From: Nymphaea colorata
Taxonomy: Eukaryota > Streptophyta > Magnoliopsida > Nymphaeales > Nymphaeaceae
DNA: 64,000 nt
NCBI RefSeq assembly: GCF_008831285.2
Contig: NC_045138.2
Span: 17,517,934-17,581,933 of the forward strand
Reading direction: 5' to 3'
In this document: piece by piece, positions 11,446 to 22,670 of the stretch
Layout of the letters: each line of letters opens with the position of its first letter
Numbering within the stretch: position 1 is the first letter of the stretch
The notes under the pieces: generated by a model
Databases searched by the model: none
Seen by the model: the letters and a program-made list of their open reading frames with translations, nothing else
What the model was told of the DNA's origin: nothing
Made by a program: the position numbers and the translations under genes

Positions 11446-12595
11446 TGCTTGGCTCGATGTTTAGTAAACAAGCTTTTCTTTTGGTGTTTGTGGTCAAGCT
11501 TTCGTCCACATGTAATTTATTGTACTTCATATTGTTAACGCCTTTTTTTGGCGTTTGGAGTTTCCCTTGCTCTGCCTTTGCATAGGATTCCTTATGGTTT
11601 TTTTTTTCCTCGGTTGAATATAATATAAATATCAATTCAGAAAAATACATTCAACTTTTCATGTTTAGACGCTTGATTTAAAGTATTGATTTCTTAAGAT
11701 TCGCATTAAATTCCAAACAGCTCAAACTCGATCATATTTTTGTTAATTTCACTAAAAGTTAAAGCTAAGACATCTTCCAAATAAGATAATCAATAAAGTA
11801 TGTGGTCAATGCAACCGTAGGCAGCTCCAACGGAGATATTACTTAATATTATTAATATTGTTTGTCGAACTTGAATGCAAAACATTGTTTAAAAAGCACT
11901 TAATAATATGCTTTCTAAAATGCGATCACCCATGGTCGGGCTTCGATTCAATATGATCTTGAAAATGAAGCACCAAGTTCAAAATATTACTTGCATTTTT
12001 GAGCTAATGATGAGAATAATATGAAACACCAAAAAAATGTATATAAGATTCTTCTTAATTTACAGTCACATAACTTAGCAATTAAACATTCAAAAGTAAG
12101 TTTGATGCCTTATCATTAATTAAATTTGGGGAATCTTGGAAGACTTGATTTTTAATCCCTCCCAAGCTGTTGTCCCAACTGGAATGATGAATTTGCTATT
12201 TAAACTGATTCAACTTGATGTCACAAGTCAGCTTAAGAAATTGTATCTGTAGGCGATTAGTTTACTCTTGGAGACTGTCAGGTAATGATGTACAAGTAGT
12301 CGAGCCAACTTAGGTTCGACTTGAACTCGTTTGTCAGAACTCGACTCGTTTATAAACCAGTGGAATTGAGGTGAGTTGTTAATCACAAGTTTGATGACGA
12401 TGAAGGAAAGATAGAGGAAAATCTGTCAACAAATATGCATCAAAGGGGAGGGGAGGTATTTTTGAAAATTTTCATAAAATAATGGACATTTTAGACTTTT
12501 TTACCTTCTTCCTTTACCCTTTTAAGAAGTTTCTTTCTATATTTTAATAGGGCCATTGGGTCATTGCACACTCATTGTCAGATATGTTTCATGCA
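11446..12595. other. AT-rich intergenic DNA, no gene seen
   Basis: No open frame of any recognisable family. A short GTCGAGCCAACTTAGGTTCG / AACTCGACTCG patch near 12300-12350 looks like another trace of the hAT-like subterminal repeats. Confidence 0.4.
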
Positions 12596-12596
12596 A

Positions 12597-13080
12597 TTAG
12601 GGGTGAACAATGAGCTCGACTCGTTAAAGCTCGACTCATGAAAGAGTTCGAGCCGAGTCGTTTGTTTAACGAGTCGAGCTCGAGTTCATGAGTAGACTTG
12701 TTCAAATAATCGAGTTGAGTTCGAACTCAACACGTGATTGCCGAGCCGAGCTCGAGCCTTAATTAAGTCGATATATTCAAACGAGTTTACAAGTTTGTCG
12801 AGCCTTATTCGAGTCAAGCTCGAGCTCAACACATAACGACGAATATCAATTCTATTCAAACGAGTTTGTTGAGTCTTAATCGAGTTAACAATGAATATTA
12901 ATTTTATTCAACCGAGTTTATCGAACCTTAATCGAGTCAAGCTCGAGCCGAGTCGACCTGCTTCCATCAAGCCGGGTCAGGCTCATGCTGCTTCCGTCGA
13001 GCTATTTTCGAGCTCGAGGTTTCATTAACCAAGCCAGCTGACTGAACTAGGGTTCGATTGGACTCATGTTCACTCGTTAC
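12597..13080 (+). mobile_element. Non-autonomous hAT-like element with GAGCTCGACTCG subterminal repeats
   Basis: It begins TTAGGGGTGAACAATGAGCT, a hAT-type terminus, and for about 450 bp carries repeated direct and inverted GAGCTCGA / CGAGTCGAGCTCGAG words. The end near 13065-13080 (CATGTTCACTCG) is a weak reverse match to the start. The element at 2545-2960 is its inverted relative: the 14-bp terminus and the GTCGACCTGCTTCC word are both shared. There is no transposase. Confidence 0.6.
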
Positions 13081-13339
13081 ATGCAACATATTACGCTATT
13101 ACAAATAACCGGAAATTGATTTTAGATGCGCTTTTGATTAGTTAGCAATCTCTAAGAAAAAGGGTCTGCCATAGTCATTGAAACACAACCAATTAGATTC
13201 CCTGCACTGTCCCCATTATATGCATGACATATCACATCATACTTGAGGGCATGTTGCTAGTGATTTCTCCTTGCATTCATTTTAGTCAGGCGTATTTCTG
13301 CAACTTCAGGCCGAGTCTGACACACAACCTATTCCCACA

Positions 13340-13980
13340 CTTCCACCGTAAAAATGCAGTTGAATGTCGGTGCTACCTCCATGTACCATACATAATTAAT
13401 TTATCTTCTAATTTCAAATATTTTTAAAATTTTAAAAACATTTATATGCTTTTCATTTTCATAAGTTTAATTATTTGGAATCGGTTCATTTGATTCGATT
13501 TTTTATTTTCTATTGACTATATTGACAAGAGTCTAATGCATATTTAATCAGATCTGATTGAGAAATGGTTCTGATTCACCTATTCTGAATCATCTAACTT
13601 TCCAATCCCATCCAAAGTCATGACATTGGTAAAAAAAAAGTGAACAGTTGTATTCATTGAGTATTTATAGTAGAAATTAGATAAAGAAAAAAAATACGAT
13701 TATATATGGAGAAAAACAATAAGGAAGATTGGAAAATTTTGCCGTCACCAATGTAAAAGCAAGTGGGCGGCACTTTTCATGGAATGTTTACCATAGTAAT
13801 TAATTAATTGAAAAAAAGTAAAATTATATATGGAGAAAAATGAAAATGAAGATTGGAGAATCCTCTTCTTCCTTATTTACATACAACTGTTTCAGGTAAC
13901 TGGTGCATCTCTCAGCCATGGGCAATCTATCTAATTCCTATATATTATTGTTGATCTGGTTTCTGCTATTCAAGGGGTTG
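13340..13980 (+). repeat. Third copy of a repeat shared with 18290-18700 and 26510-26980
   Basis: Shared words in the same order include ATTGACAAGAGTC, AAAGTGAACAGTTGTATTCAT, ATATATGGAGAAAAACAATA, AGCAAGTGGGCGGCAC, CATGGAATG and TATATTATTGTTGATC. The three copies are clearly homologous but diverged, with small indels. No coding potential is evident. The other two copies are part of a larger duplicated block. Confidence 0.7.
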
Positions 13981-14888
13981 AGATTGTAAAATGGACCTGA
14001 ATAGGTGGATTTGAATCAAATTGTTCCCTTCCCGATTAGATTCAGGAGATGATTCTTTTTCACTAAAACTTGGCAAGGGTCGATCAGTTTCTATTTCGAA
14101 TTCTCGTAATATCAATTTATTATAAGAAAAGGATACAAATATGCAACTTGAAAACTTGAAACATAGAAGGTATATATATAATATCAATTTATTATAAGAA
14201 AATGATACAAATATGCAACTTGAAACATAGAAGGTATATATATATATATCACGGTTGTACCCTATTGTATGTTCCCCTCCATTGCAGAAAGCTAGCCCTC
14301 CTTGCTAAATTTAGGTCATAAATAGTAAAATGCTTACATAGTTTTGAAGGATGCAATATGTTATTTTTAGTACTTCACAAAAGAAAAAAAAACATTTGAG
14401 GAGTCCACATGGTTCTACTTTAGTGCCTTTTCAAAGGCTAGTGTGGGCAACAGCCTACATCAGCGCACAGTTGCCCACATTTGTCTCCGCTACTGCTATA
14501 ATTATATTATAACACTAATATTTGATAAAATATCATGTATTTTTTGGTGAATTTTGAAATTAAAGTGATCTTAACCATTCCCATACAGTTTTCCATTGAA
14601 ACCATTCACATACACTAATATGGATGTGTAACCTCCACCCGATCAATTGTAGAGCACTCTGATAAAGAAATCCTTCGGCCTTTCATAGCACACTACCAAT
14701 GCATTCTGATGCTATGTTTGTTTCGTAGGGCACTAATGCATTGGGTGGTTGTGATTGGAGGAAACTTTAAATGACTGGATGCCTTCAACTTTTATTTAAT
14801 ACATACACATGTGCTTGTATTCGGTAGTTGTGTTCATTTCGAAGTTCTATTAATTTATGTCCTTCGACATATTCCTTTCGGACCCGCT

Positions 14889-15648
14889 CTCCTAGTTTTC
14901 TTTCGAGATGGCACGATGAAAGCAATGGGTGTTTGCGTGGCTAGTGATGCATTAGCAATGGGGCGAGTGGGTTAAATAGGTGTTGGGGGCCAACCGATAG
15001 CCAACACGAGGGAAGAAAGGAACCGGTAGGAGAGGCTTGAGCCCCCCCTAATCGTCTACATGAGTGGACACTCGTTTTTGCGTGAGAATCAAGAGAAAGG
15101 AGGTGGTGGAGGCACATGTACATGTTTTTTTTTTTCACTCTCTTTTTTGTCTTTGTGAAATTTTTTGTTTATTTGACTGAGCCAGGCTGGGTAGCATTTT
15201 TGTGGAAAGATATTCTTTTTTTAATCTGTCTTAAATTTTATGTATTTATATATTTGTTTATATAAAAAAAACATTTCTTTTTATGCTTTCTTTTTGAAAA
15301 AATAAATAAATACATGCATACATAGGGATTCTGGTAAGAAGATCTCCCCACTAAAATGCTACCCAGCCTGGTTCAGTCAAATAAAACAAAAACTTTTACA
15401 AAGAAAAAAAAGAGTAAAAAAAAAAAAAGGAAACATCTCCTTTAGCTTCCTCTTGGTGCTCAGATAGACGGCTAACTCAGGCTCGAGTGCTGGCCCTTTC
15501 TACTGGTTCCCTTCCTTCCTCCCCCTAGCTGTCGGTTGGAACCCCGAACTTACTTAGCCCACTCCCCCTTTGCTAATGCATCACCAGTCATGCAAACACC
15601 CATCCCTTCCAAGGTGCCGTCTCCAAAGAAAACCAGACGAACTAGGGG
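14889..15648. repeat. Foldback element: two arms of about 300 bp around a 145-bp loop
   Basis: Left arm 14889-15204 and right arm 15349-15648 are inverted copies. Paired landmarks are TTTGACTGAGCCAGGCTGGG (left) with CCCAGCCTGGTTCAGTCAAA (right), GTGATGCATTAGCAATGGGG with CCTTTGCTAATGCATCACC, and GGTGTTTGCGTGGC with GTCATGCAAACACC. The loop (15205-15348) is AT-rich and recurs near 24105-24240. The arms have accumulated indels, so this is not recent. A short open frame on the minus strand in the left arm has no recognisable domain. Confidence 0.8.
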
Positions 15649-15984
15649 ATTGAGACTAAGATATCACAAGTGAAAACATCATCTAAAGATAATGATATTT
15701 TTATTTCTACTTTGACGGCAAGGAATATGAATTCAATAACCAATATATAGATTCAAATTTCGGTTCACATGGACATTCCTAGATGTTAATGCAAAAAAAA
15801 AAAACAACGGCGAAAGATGGACATGTTTTGGGTGAGTGAGAGGTATTAATCCTACCACCCGAAAAAATCCCAAAGGCCCCCCCATTCCCCCTTGCCTCTA
15901 GGGTCTTGAGCTACATCGGTGTCAGCAATAGCAACGGTGCACCCTTCAACTTGATTTTGCGTTCTACCACCTTAAGATACAAGA

Positions 15985-16080
15985 ACATAGCGCCCACAAT
16001 AATCGAACTAGAGACCTGCCTTTATATAGGCCCCTAGCCCGACCAGCTACGTTATACTCCTTGTGATGAGAGATGAGCAT
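15985..16080 (-). repeat. tRNA-like SINE remnant (candidate)
   Basis: On the minus strand it reads GTAGCTGGTCGGGCTAGGGG, then CAGGTCTCTAGTTCGATTAT, resembling tRNA D-arm and T-arm boxes. No closed cloverleaf is present. It lies in the duplicated block. Confidence 0.35.
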
Positions 16081-17270
16081 GTTGATTGCCTGCAAATCAT
16101 ATACCAATTTGTAAAAGCAAAATAGAAATAATAGATGAGAACCGAACGAGAATCTAACTTTTGTCTTCTTATATATGTGATGCATGGCATGATGACCTCT
16201 TCTTGTTGTTTCGTACTTTTCTCTTGTCCTCTTTTCTTTTAGTCAAGCAAAAATGAAGAGGATTGCTGAGGTTAGATAGGCCCTATTCTGCAGCAGCATG
16301 AGTTTTGAACTCTTGACCTCCCTTGAAGTTGAACTAACTAGGTGAATGGTGCTCTTATTTGGTTCTTGATCCAAACGTTAAATCCAATAGATATTGCACA
16401 AATGGGTCCAGATCAGGTTAGCCAGGTACCAAAGTGAAGGAAATGAACTTCACAAAAAATATATATCTTGGTTCTCCGTTCAAACATGATCCATTTTTTG
16501 AGTTTTTGCTATGTGATATGGCATAATTCTTCATTTTCAATCGATTTTGCAGTTTTTTCTCAAATTTTTTAAGCTTTTGGGTTGCACTGTTTGGAAAACT
16601 TGGTTTAATGTAACAAATCATAGTTTTTGAGACCTGGTTGAAATGTTTAGAGAGAAAGAAAAACCAAAGCTTTTGTTTTTTTTAGGGTTAGGGGGCATAA
16701 GTTATTCACACCCATTTAAATATATATATTTTATACTTAATTATTATGGTCAAGACTACAGAAACACTGTACGACCCACTTGCTTTCAGATCTACGAGAG
16801 GGGAGATTTTCTAGTCTTCCTTATAGTTTTTCTCTGTACATAAATTTATTTTTTTCTTAATTTAATTTCTATTATAAATACTCCATAAAGAGTATTGGTC
16901 ACTGGTTTTGACGTACATTAATGGAGAAAGAGTATTGGTCACTGGTTTTGACTTACATTGATGGAGAAAGGATTTTTCAATCTTATTGGTCGTTTTTTTC
17001 CTATATATAATTTCACTTTTTATTTTAATTAATTTTCATGATGAAGACTGCCCACTTGTTTCCACATGATTGGGAATAAAAAGTGAGGTAGGCTCTTCCG
17101 GTGAATTAACCAAAAATAAAAAAATTGATCAATTTAATTTAATTTTGTCATGCTTACCCCATGTGCCACACATCATTTATTTTTAAAAATTTTTAGCTTT
17201 TAATAAGCTTTTATATGTTTTTTCTTTTTCTTAAATTTCATTTTTTTTTGAATCGGTCCATTTGATGGTA

Positions 17271-17461
17271 GTGGTTGGGAGGCAAGGCAAGGCAAGGAGG
17301 GCCTCGATGCATCGGCGCTCGAAGGTCTGGCCGGAGGGAACGATGACGGGGTCTGCCATGGGAGCGTTGGAGATGGGGCGGAGGAACTCGAGCGGTGGCG
17401 CTTTCTGGTGTTGCTGACGGAAGTGGAAGGATATCGTCCACCGGTTTTTGCCGCTGCCCAT
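17271..17461 (-). pseudogene. Truncated plant U-box (PUB) gene fragment, left arm
   Basis: From an ATG at 17461 it reads MGSGKNRWTISFHF, then PPLEFLRPISNAPMADPVIV and PSGQTFERRCIEA. This is the N-terminus and first half of a U-box as in plant PUB38-41-type E3 ubiquitin ligases, where the U-box recruits E2 enzymes. The fragment stops at the outer end of the inverted repeat, after CIEA, before the second half of the U-box; no ARM repeats follow. The key Cys of the FLCPI motif is Arg here (FLRPI), unlike the right-arm copy. Confidence 0.8.
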
Positions 17462-18081
17462 TTCCTTCCTCCTCTCCCTCGCTGTGGACAAGAGCTCCAG
17501 CGATCGATAGAACCAGAACGGGCCTGTGGTCTCTCTCTCGTTCTTAGGTGGGAGGAAACATCAGGAGAAATCTTCGACCAGAGAAGAAGCGGCTACAGAG
17601 AGATAGCGAGAGAGAAACAGAGAGGAGGGGGCCACTTTCCAAACGCCAATCACTACACATGAATGTGTTTCAATTCCATCAACTGTTTCTGAAGATATTT
17701 CGGGATTGCTATTCCTTCCTTCCTCTTCCTTCCTCTCACCGCAGAAATCAAAACAATTTTGGGAGTTGGCAGAAAACCTGAGCTCTATCGAGTTGATGGA
17801 ATTGAAAGGGGAAGGAAGGAAGGAATGGCAATCCCGAAATATCCTCAGAAACAGTTTATGGAATTGAAACACATTCATGTGTAGTGATTGGCGTTTGGAA
17901 AGTCGCCCCCTCCTCTCTGTTTCTTTCTCGCTATCTCTCTGTAGCCGCTTCTTCTCTGGTCGAAGATTTCTCCTGATGTTTCCTCCCACCTAAGAACGAG
18001 AGAGAGAGAGAGACCACAGACCCGTTCTGGTTCTATCGATCGCTGGAGCTCTTGTCCACAGCGAGGGAGAGGAGAAAGGAA

Positions 18082-18275
18082 ATGGGCAGCGGCAAAAACC
18101 GGTGGAGGATATCCTTCCACTTCCGTCAGCAACGCCAGAAAGCGCCACCGCTCGAGTTCCTCTGCCCCATCTCCAACGCTCCCATGGCTGACCCCGTCAT
18201 CGTTCCCTCCGGCCAGACCTTCGAGCGCCGATGCATCGAGGCCCTCCTTGGCCCTTGCCTTGCCTCCCAACCACC
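18082..18275 (+). pseudogene. Truncated plant U-box (PUB) gene fragment, right arm
   Basis: From an ATG at 18082 it reads MGSGKNRWRISFHF, then PPLEFLCPISNAPMADPVIV and PSGQTFERRCIEA, keeping the canonical FLCPI motif. Homology ends at the same codon as in the left arm, at the edge of the inverted repeat; the frame then runs into unrelated AT-rich DNA and stops at 18322-18324. It cannot encode a complete U-box. The intact donor gene is not in the window. Confidence 0.8.
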
Positions 18276-19764
18276 ACCTCCTTATATGTTTTTTATATGT
18301 ATTCAATTTCACAAACGATTCTGAACCGATTCACTGATTCATAAAATCATTTAGCTTTCAGATTCAAGATTTGATAACATAAGTAAAAAACAAGTGAACT
18401 GTTGTCTTCATCAAGTGTTTATAATAAAAATTAAACAAAGAAAAAGAATACAATCATATATAGAGAAAAATGGTAAGGAAGATTGTAAAATTTTGCCCTC
18501 ATCAATGTAAAGGCAAGTGGGGCGGCACTTATAATGGAATGTTGACCATAATAATTAAATAATTGAAAAAAAATAAAATTATATAGGGAGGGAAAAGATA
18601 AGGAAGATTGGAGAATCATGTCCTTCCTTATCAGCCTAAAGATTATTTCAGGTAATTTGTTAATTTCTCACTTAAGAAATCAATGTAATTCTTATATATT
18701 GTTCTCGAGGGAGGGGGCTAGTAAGTGGTAAGTTTTGGTTTCAAACTTTTGTAGCATCAATTTTTTGTACTACAAAAATCACTAGGTACCTATGCAAGTT
18801 GAAGTATAGTGGTGGTGTTGTCCTACACACCAAAACTAGGCCATTCTGAACTCTAAGAAGATTAGAGAAGAGAGAAGGTTTGGGCTTCAGTAACATAACA
18901 TAACATAGCTTTTTTAAACAATTTTAAGTGAAAAATGTTGTAATGAGCTTTTTTTAGTGGGTTGAAAGTTGTTTCTCAAATATGTTTTTGATTTGCTCTT
19001 TCGTTTTTAGTTTATCATTATTTTTTATTATCTTTTTCATAAAGTATTTATTCTTTCATGTCTTCTATTTTTTATTTTTAATGCCCCAAATGCAAGAACC
19101 CAAGATATCAAACAAAAGCCCCTAAAATAAATAAAAAAAACTTTACCAGAAAGCAAGCAACCCAAAGTCCCTAAAATTACCAGAAATCTCCAAATTGAAA
19201 CCCTTGAGCTCCTGTAAACTCGAAATTTCAGTCAATCACCAAGTCATCTCTGAGAATTGACCAGAACGGGAGATGAAACAAGAAAGGAGGAATCCCCTAG
19301 AGAGAGAGAGAGAGAGAAGTGGTTATTAGCCTCTTATGACAGGGACAAGAAATGTGGATCTTTTCAAGGGTTTCCTGCAAATGGTTTCTGGAAATTACAC
19401 CATCATAAACGATTTAGAGTCACAAGAAGAATAATAATCTGCTAAATTCTGTCATCCAGTTAGATTCTTAACCATGCTCATAAAGTTAGTTCAGAAGCAA
19501 CATCAATTTTGAAAGGTTTTCTACTTTCAACTCTTCCAGTATTTCATCGCGGATCGATGATATTGAGAAAGGAAGAAAATGAAAAGAAAAGGTCACTGAA
19601 AAAATCTGAACCAATCAACAAAAACCAAGTTTTCCAAAATCAGATCATTTTGGGTCATTGTTTGCATTCCAGAAGAGTAGTGCTCATGAGAATCAAATCG
19701 ATGAGTGATTGTTTACATGCCAGCAAGCTCGACAAGGTTGGTCGGTGCAGATGAGATTTCAATT

Positions 19765-20745
19765 AGGTTTTCAGAAAAGAAGAAAAACATTTCCTGCATA
19801 CTTACCTTCTCTTGGGATTAGTACATAACGACAGAATGTTCCTTAGACGTCATATAAACACAGGAGCACCTCTGAAAGTTGGGTCTAAATGCAGGCTTTG
19901 CCATCATATCAACCTTGCATGCCTCGGTCTGTTTTGAAATCAGTTTGGTCTTCCTTGAGTGGCAGCTCTGATTTCAGCACTTTGCTTTTAGCAACTCTTG
20001 AAACGCAAACTTTTCCCAGGAAAATTGGTGAATTGATTTCCCACATCATGATCAATATTTTGATTCTTTTCCTAGCAGTAGATTCAGAAACTAAGATGCC
20101 AGATTTCCGCGGTAGATTCATCTGGACAATGGCATAAGCTATTCACACTAGCATGATCAATGTCATTTTGGGGTTGCAGTTGTCATGCTTAATGATTTTG
20201 CGAGTTTTCAATTGTATGCACCTAGATTCTGACTTAGTAGTGGCCGAGCCAGAAATTTTTGACTAAGAACAGAAATTTTCATTCCTTAAGGGGAACCGGT
20301 GCATACAAATTAGCGAATATCTAAAATGCAAACAAAAATTGTAGGACTGGTGTGGGCAACATGCAATTCAGCGAATTGATTTTCCTAGGAAAAGTTTGCG
20401 TTTCAAGAGTTGCTAAAAGCAAAGTGCTGAAAATCAGAGCTGCTACTCAAGGAAGACCAAACTGATTTCAAGACAGACCAAGAAGGCCATGGGGCAGGTG
20501 CAGAATTGTTTCTCTTTCTAGTGACCTTGCATGATGACGGCAAAGCCTGAATTCAGCAACATTTGGACCCAACTTTTAGAGGTGGTCCTGTGTTTGTATG
20601 ACCTTTAAGGAACGTTTTTGTTATTATCTACTAATTCTTAAGGAGAAACTGCCATATTTGGTTTGCAATTGCATGAGGTGCAGGACTTTCTCAGGAGAAG
20701 GTAAATAAGCAGGAAACGTTTTTCTTGTTTGTAGGAAACCCAACT
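19765..20745. repeat. Foldback with diverged arms, same family as 20998-22670
   Basis: Left arm about 19765-20035, right arm about 20362-20745, loop about 330 bp. Paired landmarks: TTTGCTTTTAGCAACTCTTG (left) with CAAGAGTTGCTAAAAGCAAA (right), TGAAATCAGTTTGGTCTTCC with GGAAGACCAAACTGATTTCA, and AAAAACATTTCCTGCATACT with a matching word near 20700-20725. The right arm keeps about 70 bp lost from the left. The loop holds a piece of the dispersed GTGTGGGCAA repeat. Confidence 0.8.
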
Positions 20746-20997
20746 GTCATCGGCTTGATTCTCGTAGGCACTACGACTCTAAACTGCAAATGAAAGGCTC
20801 TCTCTCTCTCTCCCTCTCACCAAGTGATAGGTAGCGCAACTGGTGGGGTTGGGTGCGTGTTATAGCTATGTTCTCATTTTGTTTCTTTGAGGGTGCTATC
20901 GTGATGGTATTGAGGAGTAATGTTGATCTTGAAATTAGATGTGACATATTAAGACCAAGTGCACCCGTTCTTGTCCTTCCCTCTCTCTCTCTCTCTC

Positions 20998-22670
20998 TGG
21001 AAAAAACAGCACACGATATTGGGGTTTGCTTTTAGTAAATGTTTGTTACTTGTTGGCCCTCGGCCGGTGCAGGTTTTGGAAAGTGGGCTCGGGGATTGGA
21101 ATGAGGGTGTGAATTGATTGGAGGATAAGCAACAAGCGGTTCTGCCTTTCTTTGTAAGGTAAGGTAAGGGCTAAGGAGGAAGAGCCACTATGAATATGCT
21201 CCTTCTTCCTTCCCCTTTAGGGCCATTTCAAATTCACTTCCTCTTTCCTTGCATTCAATGGCAACTGTTGACCAGTTGCCCCCTTCTCTACTCTAGTTTA
21301 TTTTGTCTCTCTTTGTTTGTTTGCTTTTTGCATTTTATTTTTAGCTCATTTGTCATAATCTTTGTTATTGAATTTTTCATTTTATCGATTATATATGCAT
21401 TTAATCGATAAAGCCCTTGCGGCCCCTTGGCTCCACTCCTGAGATATGGGGCTGTGACTATAGCACCCTTTAGTCAAAAAAATCTTGGCTCGGCCGCTGC
21501 TTGCGGTGTCTGGCTTAACACCTTGAGGGTGTTTGTTAAAAAGAATATTACGCTTTTAGAACATATGTTCCTATAACATGTGTATGGAGAATACAATGTA
21601 AAATCTATACTTCTTTGCGATCACAGTATGTTTCTTGGATAAAAAAACCTAATGTCCTTAAATCACGTATTTTATAAGAACATATGTTTCAGTAACATTA
21701 TATTGTTCTTGGGAACGCCCTGTAAGGAACACTTGCCATACCGCTACCTTCCAAACAAGGAACTGAAATATTAATATTTCCCCACTCAATTTAAATGGGA
21801 AAACATTTTAGGGAAGAAACTCAGATCAAAATCTCTCACACTTTTTGAGAAACATTTCACATCTCAACGCCTCTTGAGGTTAAATACACTCAAAAGTTCA
21901 ATGCCTAGTGAGTTTCTTAACCCCTTTTTAAAGTTGGGCCTAAATGTTGCTGAATGCAGGCTTTGCCGTCATCATGTTGCGTCAGTAAAGAGAATCTCTT
22001 CTGCATCTGCCCCATTGCCTTGGTTTGTCTTGAAATCAGTTTGGCTCTGCCTTGAGCGGCAGATCAAAACAACTCTCACATTAAGTTCCTTGAGTGGCAG
22101 CTCCTTTCTTGTTTCAGCTCCAAAACAACTTAATGTGAGAGTTACTAAAAGCAGAGTGGTGGAATAAGAGCTGCCACTCAAGGCAGAGCCAAACTGATTT
22201 CAAGACAAACCAAGGCAATGGGGCAGATGCAGAAGAGATTCTCTTTACTGACGCAACATGATGACGGCAAAGCCTGCATTCAGCAACATTTAGGCCCAAC
22301 TTTAAAAAGGGGTTAAGAAACTCACTAGGCATTGAACTTTTGAGTGTATTTAACCTCAAGAGGCGTTGAGATGTGAAATGTTTCTCAAAAAGTGTGAGAG
22401 ATTTTGATCTGAGTTTCTTCCCTAAAATGTTTTCCCATTTAAAGGGGAAGGAAGAGGGAGCATATTCATAGTGGCTCCTCTTCCTTAGTCCTTACTTTAC
22501 CTTACCAAGAAAGGCAGAACCAACTTGATCCTTATCCCCCAGTCAACCCCATTGTTGACGCCACATCCACATCCCGATTATCATATCCATAACGAGCCCA
22601 CTTTCCAAAACCTGCGCAACAAGTAACAAGCATTTGCTAAAACCGAACCCCAAAATGGTGTGCTCTTTTT
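20998..22670. repeat. Large palindromic element with near-identical inner arms and nested hairpin
   Basis: Inner arms about 21792-22060 and 22172-22446 are almost identical inverted copies: both strands encode the same 61-residue read from MRLNTLKSSMPSEF onward, although this is not a credible protein. The centre holds a further inverted pair, AACTCTCACATTAAGTT (about 22069-22085) and AACTTAATGTGAGAGTT (about 22127-22143). Outer arms continue as 20998-21217 and about 22447-22670 (for example TTTCTTTGTAAGGTAAGGTA against TACTTTACCTTACCAAGAAA). The left arm is split by the insertion at 21218-21791. Words such as CTTGAAATCAGTTTGGCTCT and CCTTGAGTGGCAGCTC are shared with the foldback at 19765-20745. 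Confidence 0.85.
21218..21791. mobile_element. Insertion of about 575 bp splitting the left arm of the palindrome
   Basis: The right arm reads straight from CTTCCTTCCCCTTT to AAATGGGAAAAC (as reverse complement), but in the left arm these are separated by 21218-21791. The insert includes CCCCTTGGCTCCACTCCTGA and AATCTTGGCTCGGCCGCTGC, matching the dispersed repeat family, and has no coding capacity. Flanking TTT could be a target duplication but is too simple to rely on. Confidence 0.6.

Larger units (their letters stand above)
17271..18275. repeat. Long inverted repeat built from a U-box E3 ligase gene 5' end
   Basis: Left arm about 17271-17735 and right arm about 17806-18275 are inverted copies around a loop of about 70 bp. 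Outer ends: GTGGTTGGGAGGCAAGGCAA (left) against TTGCCTTGCCTCCCAACCAC (right). Inner landmarks: ATTTCGGGATTGCTATTCCT against GGAATGGCAATCCCGAAATA. The arms differ by only a few percent where compared by eye. Each arm contains the U-box start codon region plus about 270 bp of its upstream leader, so the two 5' leaders face each other at the centre. If transcribed through, the RNA would form a near-perfect duplex of about 465 bp. Confidence 0.9.
15220..19330 (+). repeat. Segmental duplication, copy 1 (partner 24100-27370)
   Basis: Blocks here recur in the same order and orientation in 24100-27370: about 15225-15360 with 24105-24240, 15810-16430 with 24300-24640 (shared TAATAGATGAGAACYGAA and GAACTCTTGACCTCCCTT), 16490-16640 with 25145-25320 (shared TGTACTGTTTGGAAAAC-type words), 17150-17260 with 25735-25870, 18290-18700 with 26540-26960, and 18980-19330 with 27075-27370 (shared ACCAGAAAGCAAGCAACC and GAAACCCTTGAGCTCCTGTA). 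Between the last shared blocks this copy alone carries the U-box foldback. Confidence 0.7.

Noticed and set aside
17561-18312. Open frames of 142-145 residues running through the U-box foldback
   Set aside because: They read the antisense strand of the leader and U-box fragments; matching proteins on both strands only reflect the palindrome.
21874-22359. Two nearly identical peptides on opposite strands (MRLNTLKSSMPSEF...)
   Set aside because: They are one sequence seen twice because of the palindrome; no domain or codon pattern supports a protein.
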